Positions 55,001 through 64,000 of a stretch of DNA of 64,000 nt are shown piece after piece (the first letter of the stretch is position 1; each line of letters starts with the position of its first letter). The DNA lies in NCBI GenBank assembly GCA_037367355.1, contig CM074703.1, positions 620,001 to 684,000 of the forward strand, written 5' to 3'. Made by a program: the position numbers and the translations under genes. The notes beneath the pieces were generated by a model. That model made no database searches, was not told the DNA's origin, and was given only the letters and a program-made list of their open reading frames with translations. This stretch comes from Neoscytalidium dimidiatum. Taxonomy: Eukaryota; Ascomycota; Dothideomycetes; Botryosphaeriales; Botryosphaeriaceae.

Positions 55001-55835
55001 GCCATCCCGACCAACCTCCGCACCAAGATACTCGGTTGCCCACGCCGTTCCCTCGCCCGAACTTTACCGCTATAGAACCGCGCTTTCCGGTATTGCAGGA
55101 GCGCAGGCACATGACTTCGCTCCTCATCGACGTGTGGCTCTTCATCGCCGGTCTCTACGCGAGAGCTGCGCTGTTTGAAGACGCCAAAGGCGCGGTTGAT
55201 GAGGCCTTCAAGCTCGCAGACAATCTCGAGTCGGAGGTATCCCAGGACCAATCGAGTGCGAAGTCATTTTCAGAGAGAGGGTGGGGTGGCGGAAAGAGCA
55301 TTGAGGAGCTTTGGGCAGACATTTGGGCAGCTGTGAGTGTATCACATTTTCTTTTGCTGTATCATCTATTAATCAGGACCAGCGGGGTGAAATCGCACAT
55401 CTAGAATCAGAGCCACATGAAGCTCTGGGCCATTTCGAGAAGGCTCTCTCGCACAACCCAGACCACCCGGCAGCTACAGTCGGGTTATCGAACATTCTGT
55501 TGGATGTTTACTGTCAGGTCATTCCGGCGGAATCAGCACAGCGTGCCTCGGCACGGGAGGGACCGGCGCCCAAGGGCTCGAGAGAAGCTGCTCCAGACCC
55601 CGAAGAGTTGAACCGGGTTGCGGCGAGAGACAGGGCATACAGCCTGCTGTCATCTCTGACCAAGCTTGGCACAGGGTGGGATTTTTCGGAAGCATGGTTT
55701 GCATTGGCAAGGGCGTACGAAGAAGGAGGACAGATTCAAAAGGCAAAGGATGTGCTTTGGTGGTGTGTAGAATTGGAAGACAGCAAGGCGCTAAGGAAAT
55801 GGAGTTGCGTTGGGGTGGGAGGATTTGTGCTCTGA
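52070..55835 (+). CDS. YPP1: YPP1/TTC7-like TPR protein of the PI4-kinase complex
   Basis: Six exons: 52070-52078, 52180-52297, 52345-52695, 52749-53395, 53449-55332 and 55377-55835, giving 1,155 residues. The first exon is nine bases (Met-Pro-Ala). Exon 2 supplies the conserved KALNYIAQLDDARCNARWDA and ELARKIEKHAPHR. Helical TPR-like repeats run through the body (AVQAFRKSLSTDYQETTNLE, LARAYEEGGQIQKAKDV). A low-complexity Ser/His/Pro linker of about 200 residues (with a five-histidine run) splits them. The end EDSKALRKWSCVGVGGFVL matches the family's terminal WR.VG.GG.VL motif. Yeast Ypp1 and animal TTC7 bridge PI4-kinase (Stt4) to Efr3 at the plasma membrane. All phases agree; intron 1 carries a CTGAT branch. 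Confidence 0.9.
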
Positions 55836-56437
55836 GCGGAGCACGGCTTTGTGGATACAGTCGAGATACCCGTCGTAAGTACCAGTACGAGCGCGTGGAG
55901 CCTGTAACATACCCGTAGCAAGCAGCACTTCCGTAATAATTTTGGCAACACGGCCAATCGCCTGTTACACGCGAGCGGCATTCTCGGGCGATGCCTTTGT
56001 CCCCTCACTTTATCTGGCTCGATGTCCGCGCACCTCACCTTCCATGCCTGTTCCCCGCGCCTTCCTTGGTGGTTCCCCACGGCCCGCTACAGATTGCGCG
56101 GAATCTGATCCCCACAGACCTATTGTTCCGGAGAACTCTCTGACTCTTTTCTCCTTTCTTGGAGATTCTGGAATTCTGGTCAAGATGGTCCCCCGTCCAC
56201 GTCACGCGGGCTGTTTTTCAATACATCCACGTGCAGCTAAGGTCGCTCCACCAAAACTGAACATTCTACAATTCATCTAGATTTTCTCCACCTCTTTCGG
56301 ACGCGACAAACACAGAATCGAAGACCTTCTCGGCTAGTCTCATCTTTCCGTCAAGCGCCGCCTTTGTTGGCGACTCAGACCAACACAAAGACGACTCGCA
56401 CTCTGGAACCAGCAACGCTAACAACAAAGACGCCGAG
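55836..56437. other. Intergenic gap
   Basis: About 600 bp lie between two plus-strand genes. A CT- and CA-rich stretch before 56438 is the likely promoter and 5' UTR of the next gene. Confidence 0.35.
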
Positions 56438-57700
56438 ATGGTGTCTGAAGAAGATCTTAAAAGTTACAACATCCAAGATTCGATTGTTCCACAACCAGGA
56501 ACATCTGAAGTTGTCATGTCGCCCTCAACGCCTCCGCGGAAGCTCCCTTCCGGTCAGAGCCACGAGTCCGATCAGTCGCCCAGAGGATCAGCAACTACTG
56601 CCGACGCTTCGCCCATCTCCAACAGCAGTGATGTATCTCCTTCTTCGACTGCACCAAGCAGTGCTTCGACGTCTCCTTTCAACCCGACGTCCGAGTTCCA
56701 GTCTGGTGGCCGTGAGGTCATTTCCGGCAAGCAATCACTACGCCCGCGACCAATCACCAAGACAAGAGTCAGGTTTGACTTATGCACGGAGAGCAGCACG
56801 TCTGCTTCACCAAACGACTCCCCGCTCTTAGATGAAAGCAGGAGCAATTCGAACAGCGCTGCCAAGACTTCGTCAATTAACCACGGAATCCAACAACCAC
56901 CAACGGCACGAGACAGCGCCTCAGAAACTCACTTGGGCATTTCAAGTGTCTCATCCAAGGAGCCCGATCTGGCCCGCACTATTCGATATGCACACCACCA
57001 GCTAGCCCTCGAGCACCCCGTCGTCCACACCACTCGCTTCTTCAACCCTCCCCCATTGGACCTACACTGTGCCAGCACCTTCGGACCGTACACCTCTCCA
57101 CACACCCTCGCCGAGCTCCACCACATCGCCTGGACTAGCCAAATCTTCCCGATCCAGCCTTGCCTCCAATGCTCGATCAAGGGCGTGCCTTGCCCAGCGC
57201 CGATGCACTCCATCCTCAACGCAGACATTGGCCCCCTCGTCACCACCAAAAACGGAATCACCATCACCGCCCACCCTCGGCCCATCATAGGCGCGCACCC
57301 CCGCTTCCCAGCCTGCCTGCGCTGCATCCGCAACGGCGATGCCGACTTGTGCATCGTCCAGCGCGCCGCCACCCTCGACGAGCGCATTTTCTTCCCGACC
57401 CTGGCCAAGAACAGAACCGAGGCCAGGCTGCTGGACGCCGCGACCGTCATCTTCCCGACAGACAGGGATGTCGCGCAGCCCGATCTTTTTGCCAAGAAGC
57501 TCGAGTTGGCGGAGGAGCTGCTGTTCGAGGAGGAGAGGAGGGAGGCGAGGGCGCGTCTCGCGCCGCGGCGCTTGGATGGGAAGTGGCTGGATGCCGTACA
57601 GGTGATGGGGTGGGATGAGGAGAGGGTGATGAGGGCGAGGGAGAGGGACAGGGCGTTATTGGGTGGGAGAGCCAGGGAGGAGGTATTGAAGAGGGTGTGA
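56438..57700 (+). CDS. Hypothetical protein with two CxxC cysteine clusters
   Basis: A single exon encodes 420 residues from MVSEEDLKSYNIQDSIVPQP. Residues 1-180 are Ser/Pro/Thr-rich and disordered. Residues 185-300 are better ordered (RTIRYAHHQLALEHPVVHTT, TLAELHHIAWTSQIFP) and contain CLQCSIKGVPCPAP and, about 50 residues later, CLRCIRNGDADLCIVQ. Each is a CxxC followed by a third cysteine, resembling half of a Zn2Cys6 or other zinc site. The end is helical and very Arg/Glu-rich (LLFEEERREARARLAPRR). I do not recognise the family. No introns needed. Confidence 0.72.
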   Translation: MVSEEDLKSYNIQDSIVPQPGTSEVVMSPSTPPRKLPSGQSHESDQSPRGSATTADASPISNSSDVSPSSTAPSSASTSPFNPTSEFQSGGREVISGKQSLRPRPITKTRVRFDLCTESSTSASPNDSPLLDESRSNSNSAAKTSSINHGIQQPPTARDSASETHLGISSVSSKEPDLARTIRYAHHQLALEHPVVHTTRFFNPPPLDLHCASTFGPYTSPHTLAELHHIAWTSQIFPIQPCLQCSIKGVPCPAPMHSILNADIGPLVTTKNGITITAHPRPIIGAHPRFPACLRCIRNGDADLCIVQRAATLDERIFFPTLAKNRTEARLLDAATVIFPTDRDVAQPDLFAKKLELAEELLFEEERREARARLAPRRLDGKWLDAVQVMGWDEERVMRARERDRALLGGRAREEVLKRV

Positions 57701-58603
57701 AAGCTCTAGCAGGTCGAAGAAAAGGAGGGGATAGAGGCGGAGTGGCTTGCACAGGCAGATAACGACTGAAAGAGAGGCATTCGAGATGGGATGGTGCGGT
57801 AGTGATAATAATACTAGTGCACATGCGGCAGGTTCAGGTAGCGGAATCTAAATCTCACATGCGGGTGTTGAAGAGATCTGAGAATGAAAGGAACCTGAAG
57901 GATCACGTAGCGCGAGTACCGCAGGCCAGTCGGTACTACGCAAATACTACATAGTTTCAATTTTACAGTTGGTGTTGACTTGGAGCCTAGGACTCCAAAG
58001 ATACTGCGCGCGGCATTGCACTCAGTCACGGAGTGACAACTGCAGGCCGAAAATGCGCGACAACCTTCGCATACGGAATGGGGGCTGAGTGCACTTCGTC
58101 GGCTTGCCTCAAAGCTTATTGCGGCCAATCCCGTTCACCGGTCAGCCCGGAAGCTGCACGGTGCCGCAGGCGCTTTTCCTTTTGATCTTCAGTAGATCTT
58201 TTTTCATCGTCCAATCAGGCGTCTATGCGATCTTGGGGCTCATTGTTTCAGCAAGGCTCTACTGGCCAAGGCAAATGGTTCGCGTCGATTTAAGGCAAAC
58301 GGTGAGCATATAGATCATCGTACTTCTATAACAGGTCTTGGAAATATACTTCAAAAGCGAATTCTTTCGCTCTCTTATAAGATCAAAAAAAATATGACGA
58401 GTCACGAACGACTGTAAGTTCTCTGCATAACCTCATCGCCACCCTCAAGGCCTTCTCCAAATTCTTCACGAACACCGCGGCGACAACACCGTACGTCGTG
58501 TAATTCGCCAGCAACAAATCCTTACCCTCCAAGCTTCCTTTCGTCGAGTAATTTTCCTCCAAAATTCGGATTGTGTCTTTTAGAAATGAGGCTCGAATCC
58601 ACT
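57701..58603. other. Intergenic gap
   Basis: About 900 bp with no gene seen. Several short open frames occur; an A-rich tract lies near 58384. Confidence 0.35.
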
Positions 58604-58897
58604 ATGAAATTTCTTGTGCCCTTATCAAATATGCGTCCTTATTCGATTTCACTGGTCCTCTTCACGCTCGCGATGACCTGCACGCCTGGGAACTCGTTGA
58701 ACCGAGCGACTGACCGCGCTCTCAACCAGCGGTCCCCCGGTTTTATCATTCTGGATCAGCTTTCCAGCGAAGACAATGACGGTCGCTGGGTCGTGACCAT
58801 CGATACTGTTGTTCAGATTATCATCGGTATCCTTAGTACCGTACTGGCAACCATGAACTTGGTTGTCGCTTGGGACGCCCATTGTCGAAGATATTGA
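58604..58897 (+). CDS. Small putative secreted/membrane protein
   Basis: The frame starts MKFLVPLSNMRPYSISLVLF and continues TLAMTCTPG, a signal-peptide-like opening. After a polar segment (RATDRALNQRSPGF) it has WVVTIDTVVQIIIGILSTVL followed by ATMNLVVAW, a probable membrane helix, and stops at 58897 (97 residues). An in-frame Met at 58586 would add six residues. Composition is protein-like and the layout is coherent, but I recognise no family. Confidence 0.45.
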   Translation: MKFLVPLSNMRPYSISLVLFTLAMTCTPGNSLNRATDRALNQRSPGFIILDQLSSEDNDGRWVVTIDTVVQIIIGILSTVLATMNLVVAWDAHCRRY

Positions 58898-59669
58898 ATG
58901 TTCGCCTTAAGTCTAGATATACATGCGTCGTTCTCTAGACTGACACGGGCTAGAACAGATTTCATCTATGGCTGTGGGGCCGGTTGCCGACACAGATGGT
59001 CCTTATCCGCTTGACCTCGGCGCAACACTCACCAACGTGTTCAGCTGAAACGCAGATACAACAACGATGCATCAGGGATCATGGGTTACTGAGTTTATGT
59101 GAGATGACTGCAGTGGGTGATGGAGAAGGCAGCCAGTCCAGATCAGGGTTCACTAGACTAGGCACTGGCGCGGATCGCCGTTCCGCTAAATACCTATGTA
59201 ATCGGCATTCGCGTCTTCCGCGCATTCCACGGCCCGTACCGACCCAGACAAGCTCAGCCTTCCCTCCCATGCATCCATATATCACTGATCAATGCCCACT
59301 GTTCCCACCTGACACAATCTCACATCTGGAGTTAGAATCTGTATATCTTACTCCTACTCTACCGTACCTACTCCTTCCCACTACGCTTATACCTACCTGC
59401 CCGCCCGTCTATCATATACTCCACCCAAAGACCGCTCCTCGCCGCACCCTCGCAAAGGCGCACCCTCGCAACGAAGCCCGTCTCCATCTTAGCAAAAAAT
59501 TACATAACCCAACAAAAAAAAAAAAGAAAAGAACACACGAAAGCACACTAAAACGCCGCCCATTGCATTTCCCTTCTCCCTCGCGGAGAAAGCATGGGAA
59601 TAAAGAAAAAGCCAATGCCCCCTTTATAGCCACCCGCTCCATACAGTAAAAACAAGGCCCTAACAAAAA
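58898..59669. other. Convergent intergenic gap
   Basis: About 770 bp, with an A-rich tract near 59513-59530 (A14-like with one G). Probably 3' UTR of NHX1 on the minus strand. No gene. Confidence 0.35.
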
Positions 59670-61972
59670 TCAATGCGGCGCACTCCCGTTTCCCCCGCTA
59701 TGCCTACTCCCGGACCCCGGGTCGAGCAAAAGATGTGGCTTAATGAACCCCTCGTCGATCTGCCTGAACGCACTCGCCGGATCCTCGCTCAAGCCCGTCA
59801 ACAGCTGTCTGGCGGCGGCCGTTGCGCCCGTGACGCGCTGCAGCCTGCCCCTCGGCTCCGGTGGCGTCGACGCCTCACCACCGTAGGGCGAGCTCGCCGA
59901 CGCTGCGGCGACCGCGGGTCCGCTGGCGGTCGGCGACGCGCGACGAGCGGGGGATCGGCGGGCCGAAGGCGGGAGGTCGAGATCGTTGGTGTCGACGTCG
60001 GAATTGGAGCCCGAGTCCTCGTGCTGAAGGAGGCCCTGTTCGGCGTAGTCCTGGGCGCGGAGGTTCTGCGGGCGGCTGGAGCTACGGCGCGAAGACATGC
60101 CGCCGTTGGGGCGCACGCCCGGGGACGACCCGCCGTTGATGGTGCTGCTGCTGAACCCCTTCCCGCGACCTGAGCCGTCGAAGTCGACCGGGGTGAGCAC
60201 GAAGCCGTTGCCGCTGGGGCGAGGGTTGTGACCGAATCCGCGTCCCTGCTTGGACGAGTACGTGACTCCAGTCGCGCCGCTGCCTCCACCGGGGACGATC
60301 TCAATGTCGAATTCGTCATCTGAGTCGATTTCCTCCACCACCCCTGTCCGAATCTGTAGAATCTCCAGCATACGGGCCGTGGTACCTCCGAAAATGATGA
60401 CTGTGAGCACGACGACGACCAGAACCGTGGCGCGCAGGGTAAAGCCGTTGTTTCCAGTAAGGCCAGCGGCTAACGCGACTCCGACAGCTCCACGAAGCCC
60501 GGCCCAGAAAAGCATTGCCTGATGGGACCACGGCAACTCCTCAGCGACCTCGCGACCGCGTCTGCGGGCTTTGTAGCGGATGATCCAGTTGACCAATCTC
60601 GAGAGAGGGAAGACAGCGCAGTAACGGGCGACGCAGATTCCAATGACGGTCATGAGAATGAAGAGTGGCTTGTAGTCGAGCTCGGTTTCGGTAAAGAGCG
60701 AGAGACCTAGGTAGATGAAGATGAAGTTTTCAGAAAGCTGGGCCATGACTTGGAACACGAACTTTGTGGTTAGCTGTGTGCGCCTGGACATGTTGTGGTA
60801 CGCATAGTGCTTCAAGCAAATTCCGCAGAACAAGAGCGAGACAATGCCTACAAATCCATTAGCGCAACGATCCATGGGTCGAGGTCAACAGGCTACTTGC
60901 CGGACATGTGAATAGCGTTGGAGAAGAAGTAGCTGAGATAGGCAATCAAAATAACCAAGCAGCTCTCGATCTTGGGGAAGCGGCGCACGTAGGTGAACTT
61001 CAAGAGCAGCGAGGTCAATACACCAATGATCAGGCCGATGACCAAGCTGCCAAAGAAGACGAGCAGGAAAATTCCAATCGACTCAAAAAGTGTGATAATC
61101 GTCAAGCTCTCCCCCGCGGTATCCTTGTACCTCTGTGCGGTCTCGAAAAGGACGATAGCAATGGCGTCGTTCAAGATGGATTCGCCGAAAATAACGGTGT
61201 ACAATTTCGGGTCGACCTTGTATGTGTTAAAGATGGCAAGGATAGTAACGGGATCGGTGGCCGAGAGCGTTGCGCCAACGGAGATGGACTCGACAAAGGA
61301 GAGCGAGACACCGTCCAAGTTCAACCTGGTCCACAACCAGAGGAAAATCCCGAGCACCAATGCAGATATGAATGTACCGGCGAAGGCAAAGGTCAGGATG
61401 GTTCCGATTTGGCGGAAGAAGTTCGCTTGGTGCAACTCATAGCCGGAGGCGAGAATGATGGGCGGGAGGAGGAGGTTGAAGAAGAACTGGTAGTTGAAGC
61501 TAACGACGCCCAGGACAGCCTCGTTTGCCGTCAATCGCAGAATCAGTCCAACGACCATACCTGGGCGCAGGTGAGCAGTTGGGAGTTTGGCGGGGGCGCG
61601 TTAAGCGTACCTGCAAAAATAGATACAACTGTCTCGTGCACGGCCTGGATCTTCCTCGTCTGCAGCACGTAGCTCGTGAAGAGAGCTATGATGAGCAGCG
61701 AGATCAGAATGAAGAGCGACCATGATGCGTAGATCTCCTGCTGACCAGCCTCCGGCTCTGTATGTACTCATGTCAGGGTGCGGTTCGCGAGGGACGGACT
61801 AGGAACTGGGGTCGGGGCGAACCGTCAGTATCGGCATCCTTGGTTTCGCGCTCTGGGAGAAAGGTCAGCAGAGGCTTTGCGGAGAGCAGCAGAGAAGAAG
61901 GCGAAAAGCGGGGGAGCTTCGGGAGTACGGACTAGCAAGTTCGGTCACGGCCCAACCGACGAAGGAGGCCAT
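59670..61972 (-). CDS. NHX1: Endosomal/vacuolar Na+(K+)/H+ exchanger
   Basis: Five exons on the minus strand: 61933-61972, 61823-61852, 61611-61757, 60901-61560 and 59670-60847, giving 684 residues. About twelve membrane segments are visible. Hallmarks of the NHE6/7/9-Nhx1 clade are FFFNLLLPPIILASGYELHQ (amiloride-site region), SATDPVTILAIFNTYKVDP, GESILNDAIAIVLFE and HMSGIVSLLFCGICLKHYAY. The C-terminal 240 residues are cytosolic, Gly/Ser/Arg-rich and variable. It exchanges luminal protons for Na+ or K+ in endosomes and vacuoles. The fourth intron (60848-60900) starts with GC, not GT; only this choice gives the conserved SGIVSLLFCG join. The first two exons (40 and 30 bp) were placed by frame and are less certain. 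Confidence 0.92.
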
Positions 61973-63307
61973 GGTGGAGCAGGTGGGTTAGATGACCATT
62001 GGCTTCGCGGCGCGGAGATAGTGCGCGCGGGACGCGAGAGCGGAGGGTCTGCGGCGGGAGATGCAGGGCTGGGGCGGGCGACGAGGTTGAGCAAGCAGGG
62101 GGCTGTCAGCTCGCAGGCGTGGTGAGCGCGTGGTAGGAATAGCTTCGGGGGCGCTCAACAGGGAGAGGTCGTCGGTGATAGATGAGAGGCAGGCGGGCAG
62201 CCCGTCGAGGTCGGCCACAGGAGGAGCAGTGGCCACCTTTTCCGCCGCGCGCACGGGCACGGGCCCAGCATTTCTGCGGCAGTCCACGCGGCTCAAGGGC
62301 CCTGCGCTGCTGCCCGCTAGTACACTGCTTCTATGGCTGCTCCCTTGCGCTGTGCGCGCCTCGACCTCGTGCAACCGTCGCCGGAGAGGCAGGCGCTGCA
62401 GCGCTCAAGCAGATCTCCAGCTGCAAACAGCAGGCGCACGCAGGATCGTCGCCCAGGCTGAGTCGTGGGCGAGGCTGGGGTCCGATGCGCAGCGCATCGG
62501 CAGCAGCAGCAGCAGTTCGGCGGCGGGCGCAGCGTCGCGACAGAGAACAGAGCCTACCGAGCCTGGCCTAGACAGGGCTTCCCCACGCTGAAACGAAGGC
62601 CCGAGGGCGGCAGCTACGGAAGGCTAGCCCGTCGGTGGCCGCTGTGCCGCTGTGCCGCTATGCCGCCGCCAGCGGGTAATCCTCCAGAGAGCCGGTAGGG
62701 CTGCGCCGCGGATGGGCAGCACCTGGGCAAGCTCAGCGGGCGCCAGCTGACTGCAGCGGGTGCTCTGCGCCCGCCGTCTGCGCAGCCTTCTGTGATTCGC
62801 GCAGCACGGCGGGGGGCAGGCACACCAAGCCGCGCTTTCGGGCTCGTCCCCACGCCGGTCCTGCGTGACGCACGCTTGCCTGAGTGTCGATCAGGAACGG
62901 CGAATGAGCTCTTGACAACGCTGAGTGAGCCAACGTTGCTCTTGTCCAGCATCAGCGTGATGACGGCACCTGACCGACAAACTCGTTGCCTGCTGCCCGT
63001 CTGCGGCTGATGTCTCCCGGTGCCGCAAGCCTGGGACTGGCCTGCGAGTCGTGTGACGTAGGCCCCGAACCTCCAGCTTCCATCGTGATCCAAGCTATGG
63101 CGCCTTCCGCTGTCTTCTCTCCTGGCTTCCCTGGCCCTCCGCCGCCCTCGCGCCCACGCCTGTGCTATCCTTTCTCCGTCACCTCTCCCCTTTACGGCTC
63201 CACTTCCACAGAGACCCTGTCCTGGCCTGGCCAGTGACCGCTCCTGCCACCCTCCCGTCCCACAAACCCGACAACACGAGGGGTCCGTCCGCGACTCATC
63301 CCTCACC
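61973..63307. promoter_or_regulatory. Divergent region NHX1 / sugar symporter
   Basis: About 1.3 kb, GC-rich, with long overlapping open frames on both strands (for example a 421-codon minus frame) whose biased Arg/Ala/Gly/Ser composition marks them as chance frames. A CT- and CA-rich run precedes the start at 63308. Confidence 0.35.
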
Positions 63308-64000
63308 ATGTCCGCTGCGAGGCCCTCGTCCTCGTCCAGCCCACCCTCCCGTCCGAGCTCCTCTGACCACCAAATAAACACCGCCGCCGCCGCGCCGCTC
63401 CCCAAAATCGTCTCCTTTGGCCGTCCTTCGACAAGTAGCCCCAGAGCAAGCCAGACCCGCGACCAGATGAACGAGACCTCGCCGCTTCTGTCTGCCCGCG
63501 CCTCGGAGGAAGGGGAGAATGGTTTGAAAGCAGTCACCTCCCCAATCAGTGACGATGATTGGGATGCTGAAGCTGGAGAAGAGACAAAGAGCAGCTGGTA
63601 CCTGCTGTTACTGACATTGGGTGGCGGAGGGTAAGTCGGCCTTCTTGTGTCCGAAACCTGCAATACGGCAATGCGTCTGATGCTAGGCTCGTCTGCAGTC
63701 TTCAGATAGCATGGTCGGTCGAGTTGTCTTACGGTTCTGTAAGTACCCGCGCCGATCCTCTCACCCCACGTCTCCACGGCCCCACTGACTGGTTGCCCTC
63801 CAGCCGTACCTGTTATCCCTCGGCCTAAGCAAATCCCTACTAGCTCTCGTCTGGATCGCCGGCCCTCTATCGGGAACACTCGTGCAGCCGTACGTTGGCC
63901 TAAAAAGCGACAACTGCAGGCTGAAATATGGTAAGAGACGGCCGTTCATCATCGGAGGCGCCGTTTCTACCATAATATCGCTGTTCTTCCTGGCTTGGGC
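63308..64000 (+). CDS. SLC45/GPH-type sugar:H+ symporter, 5' part
   Basis: Exons 63308-63630, 63687-63738 and 63804 onwards; the gene runs off the right edge (about 190 residues visible). A disordered Ser/Pro-rich N-terminus is followed by an acidic SDDDWDAEAGEE stretch. The membrane segments are LQIAWSVELSYGSPYLLSLG, LSKSLLALVWIAGPLSGTLV and QPYVGLKSDNCRLKYGKRRP, then FIIGG. The RRPFI motif and the LVWIAGPLSG.LVQP segment are typical of fungal sucrose/alpha-glucoside symporters of the GPH superfamily (fission yeast Sut1, animal SLC45). Both introns have GTAAGT donors and CAG or TAG acceptors. Substrate is inferred only from family. Confidence 0.9.

Noticed and set aside
58571..58610. Possible tRNA T-loop (GCTCGAATCC)
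   Set aside because: No matching A box, cloverleaf pairing or terminator around it. It lies at the start of a small coding frame.
59513..59530. A-rich tract as a possible retroposed poly(A) tail
   Set aside because: No target-site duplication or retroelement sequence next to it; a simple homopolymer near a 3' UTR is the simpler reading.
60908..61672. 254-codon plus-strand open frame, rich in Glu, Gln, Gly and Asp
   Set aside because: Antisense shadow of the NHX1 membrane-domain exons; its composition is the complement of hydrophobic codons.
62614..63879. 421-codon minus-strand open frame
   Set aside because: Covers a GC-rich intergenic region and the antisense of the sugar symporter exons; Arg/Gly/Ser-biased composition and no motif.

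Overview
The window is nuclear DNA from a filamentous ascomycete (Pezizomycotina, most likely a dothideomycete). The basis is: many short introns (mostly 45-95 bp) with GT-AG ends and CTRAC/CTAAC-like branch sites; closely packed genes with divergent promoters; and typical fungal families (LAS21, GH71, NHX1, YPP1, Rix1, DUF2015). I rebuilt exons by hand from splice consensus, reading frame and family sequence. For every multi-exon model with given exon coordinates that is complete in the window, the summed exons divide by three. No tRNA, rRNA, CRISPR or intact transposon was recognised.

Left part (1-13.5 kb), accessory in character. A truncated fungal N-terminal-domain gene (minus strand) is divergent from a 1,693-residue gene at 609-5852. 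That protein strings together C2H2-like zinc fingers, an RRM-like segment, an HSF-type DNA-binding segment, a macro domain, a small zinc-binding motif and an FHA-like domain. Next comes a row of small two-exon genes for secreted, eight-cysteine, defensin-like (CSalpha-beta-like) peptides on the minus strand (6.24, 7.13 and 7.96 kb). A decayed copy lies at 8.8-9.1 kb, an apparently frameshifted copy at 12.3-12.7 kb, and a longer, pro-region-bearing relative on the plus strand at 19.2 kb. An ALKBH1-like dioxygenase gene sits inside this stretch.

Middle part (13.5-40 kb), mostly conserved housekeeping genes: LAS21 (GPI ethanolamine-phosphate transferase 2), a GH71 alpha-1,3-glucanase with no signal peptide, a ubiquitin hydrolase ending in a CaaX box, mitochondrial ribosomal protein uL5m, RAD16, a conserved fungal-only protein, TOM7 (53 residues in five exons), SF3B4/HSH49, a DUF2015 protein and ribosomal protein eL28.

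Right part (40-64 kb): an F-box-like protein, a possible Clr5-like protein next to a degenerate repeat tract, an allantoate/nicotinate-type MFS transporter divergent from cyclin H (CCL1), Rix1 divergent from YPP1/TTC7, two unknown proteins, the Na+/H+ exchanger NHX1 with one GC-AG intron, and a truncated SLC45/GPH-type sugar symporter running off the right edge. The most unusual content is the multidomain macro/HSF/FHA protein and the defensin-like peptide family.
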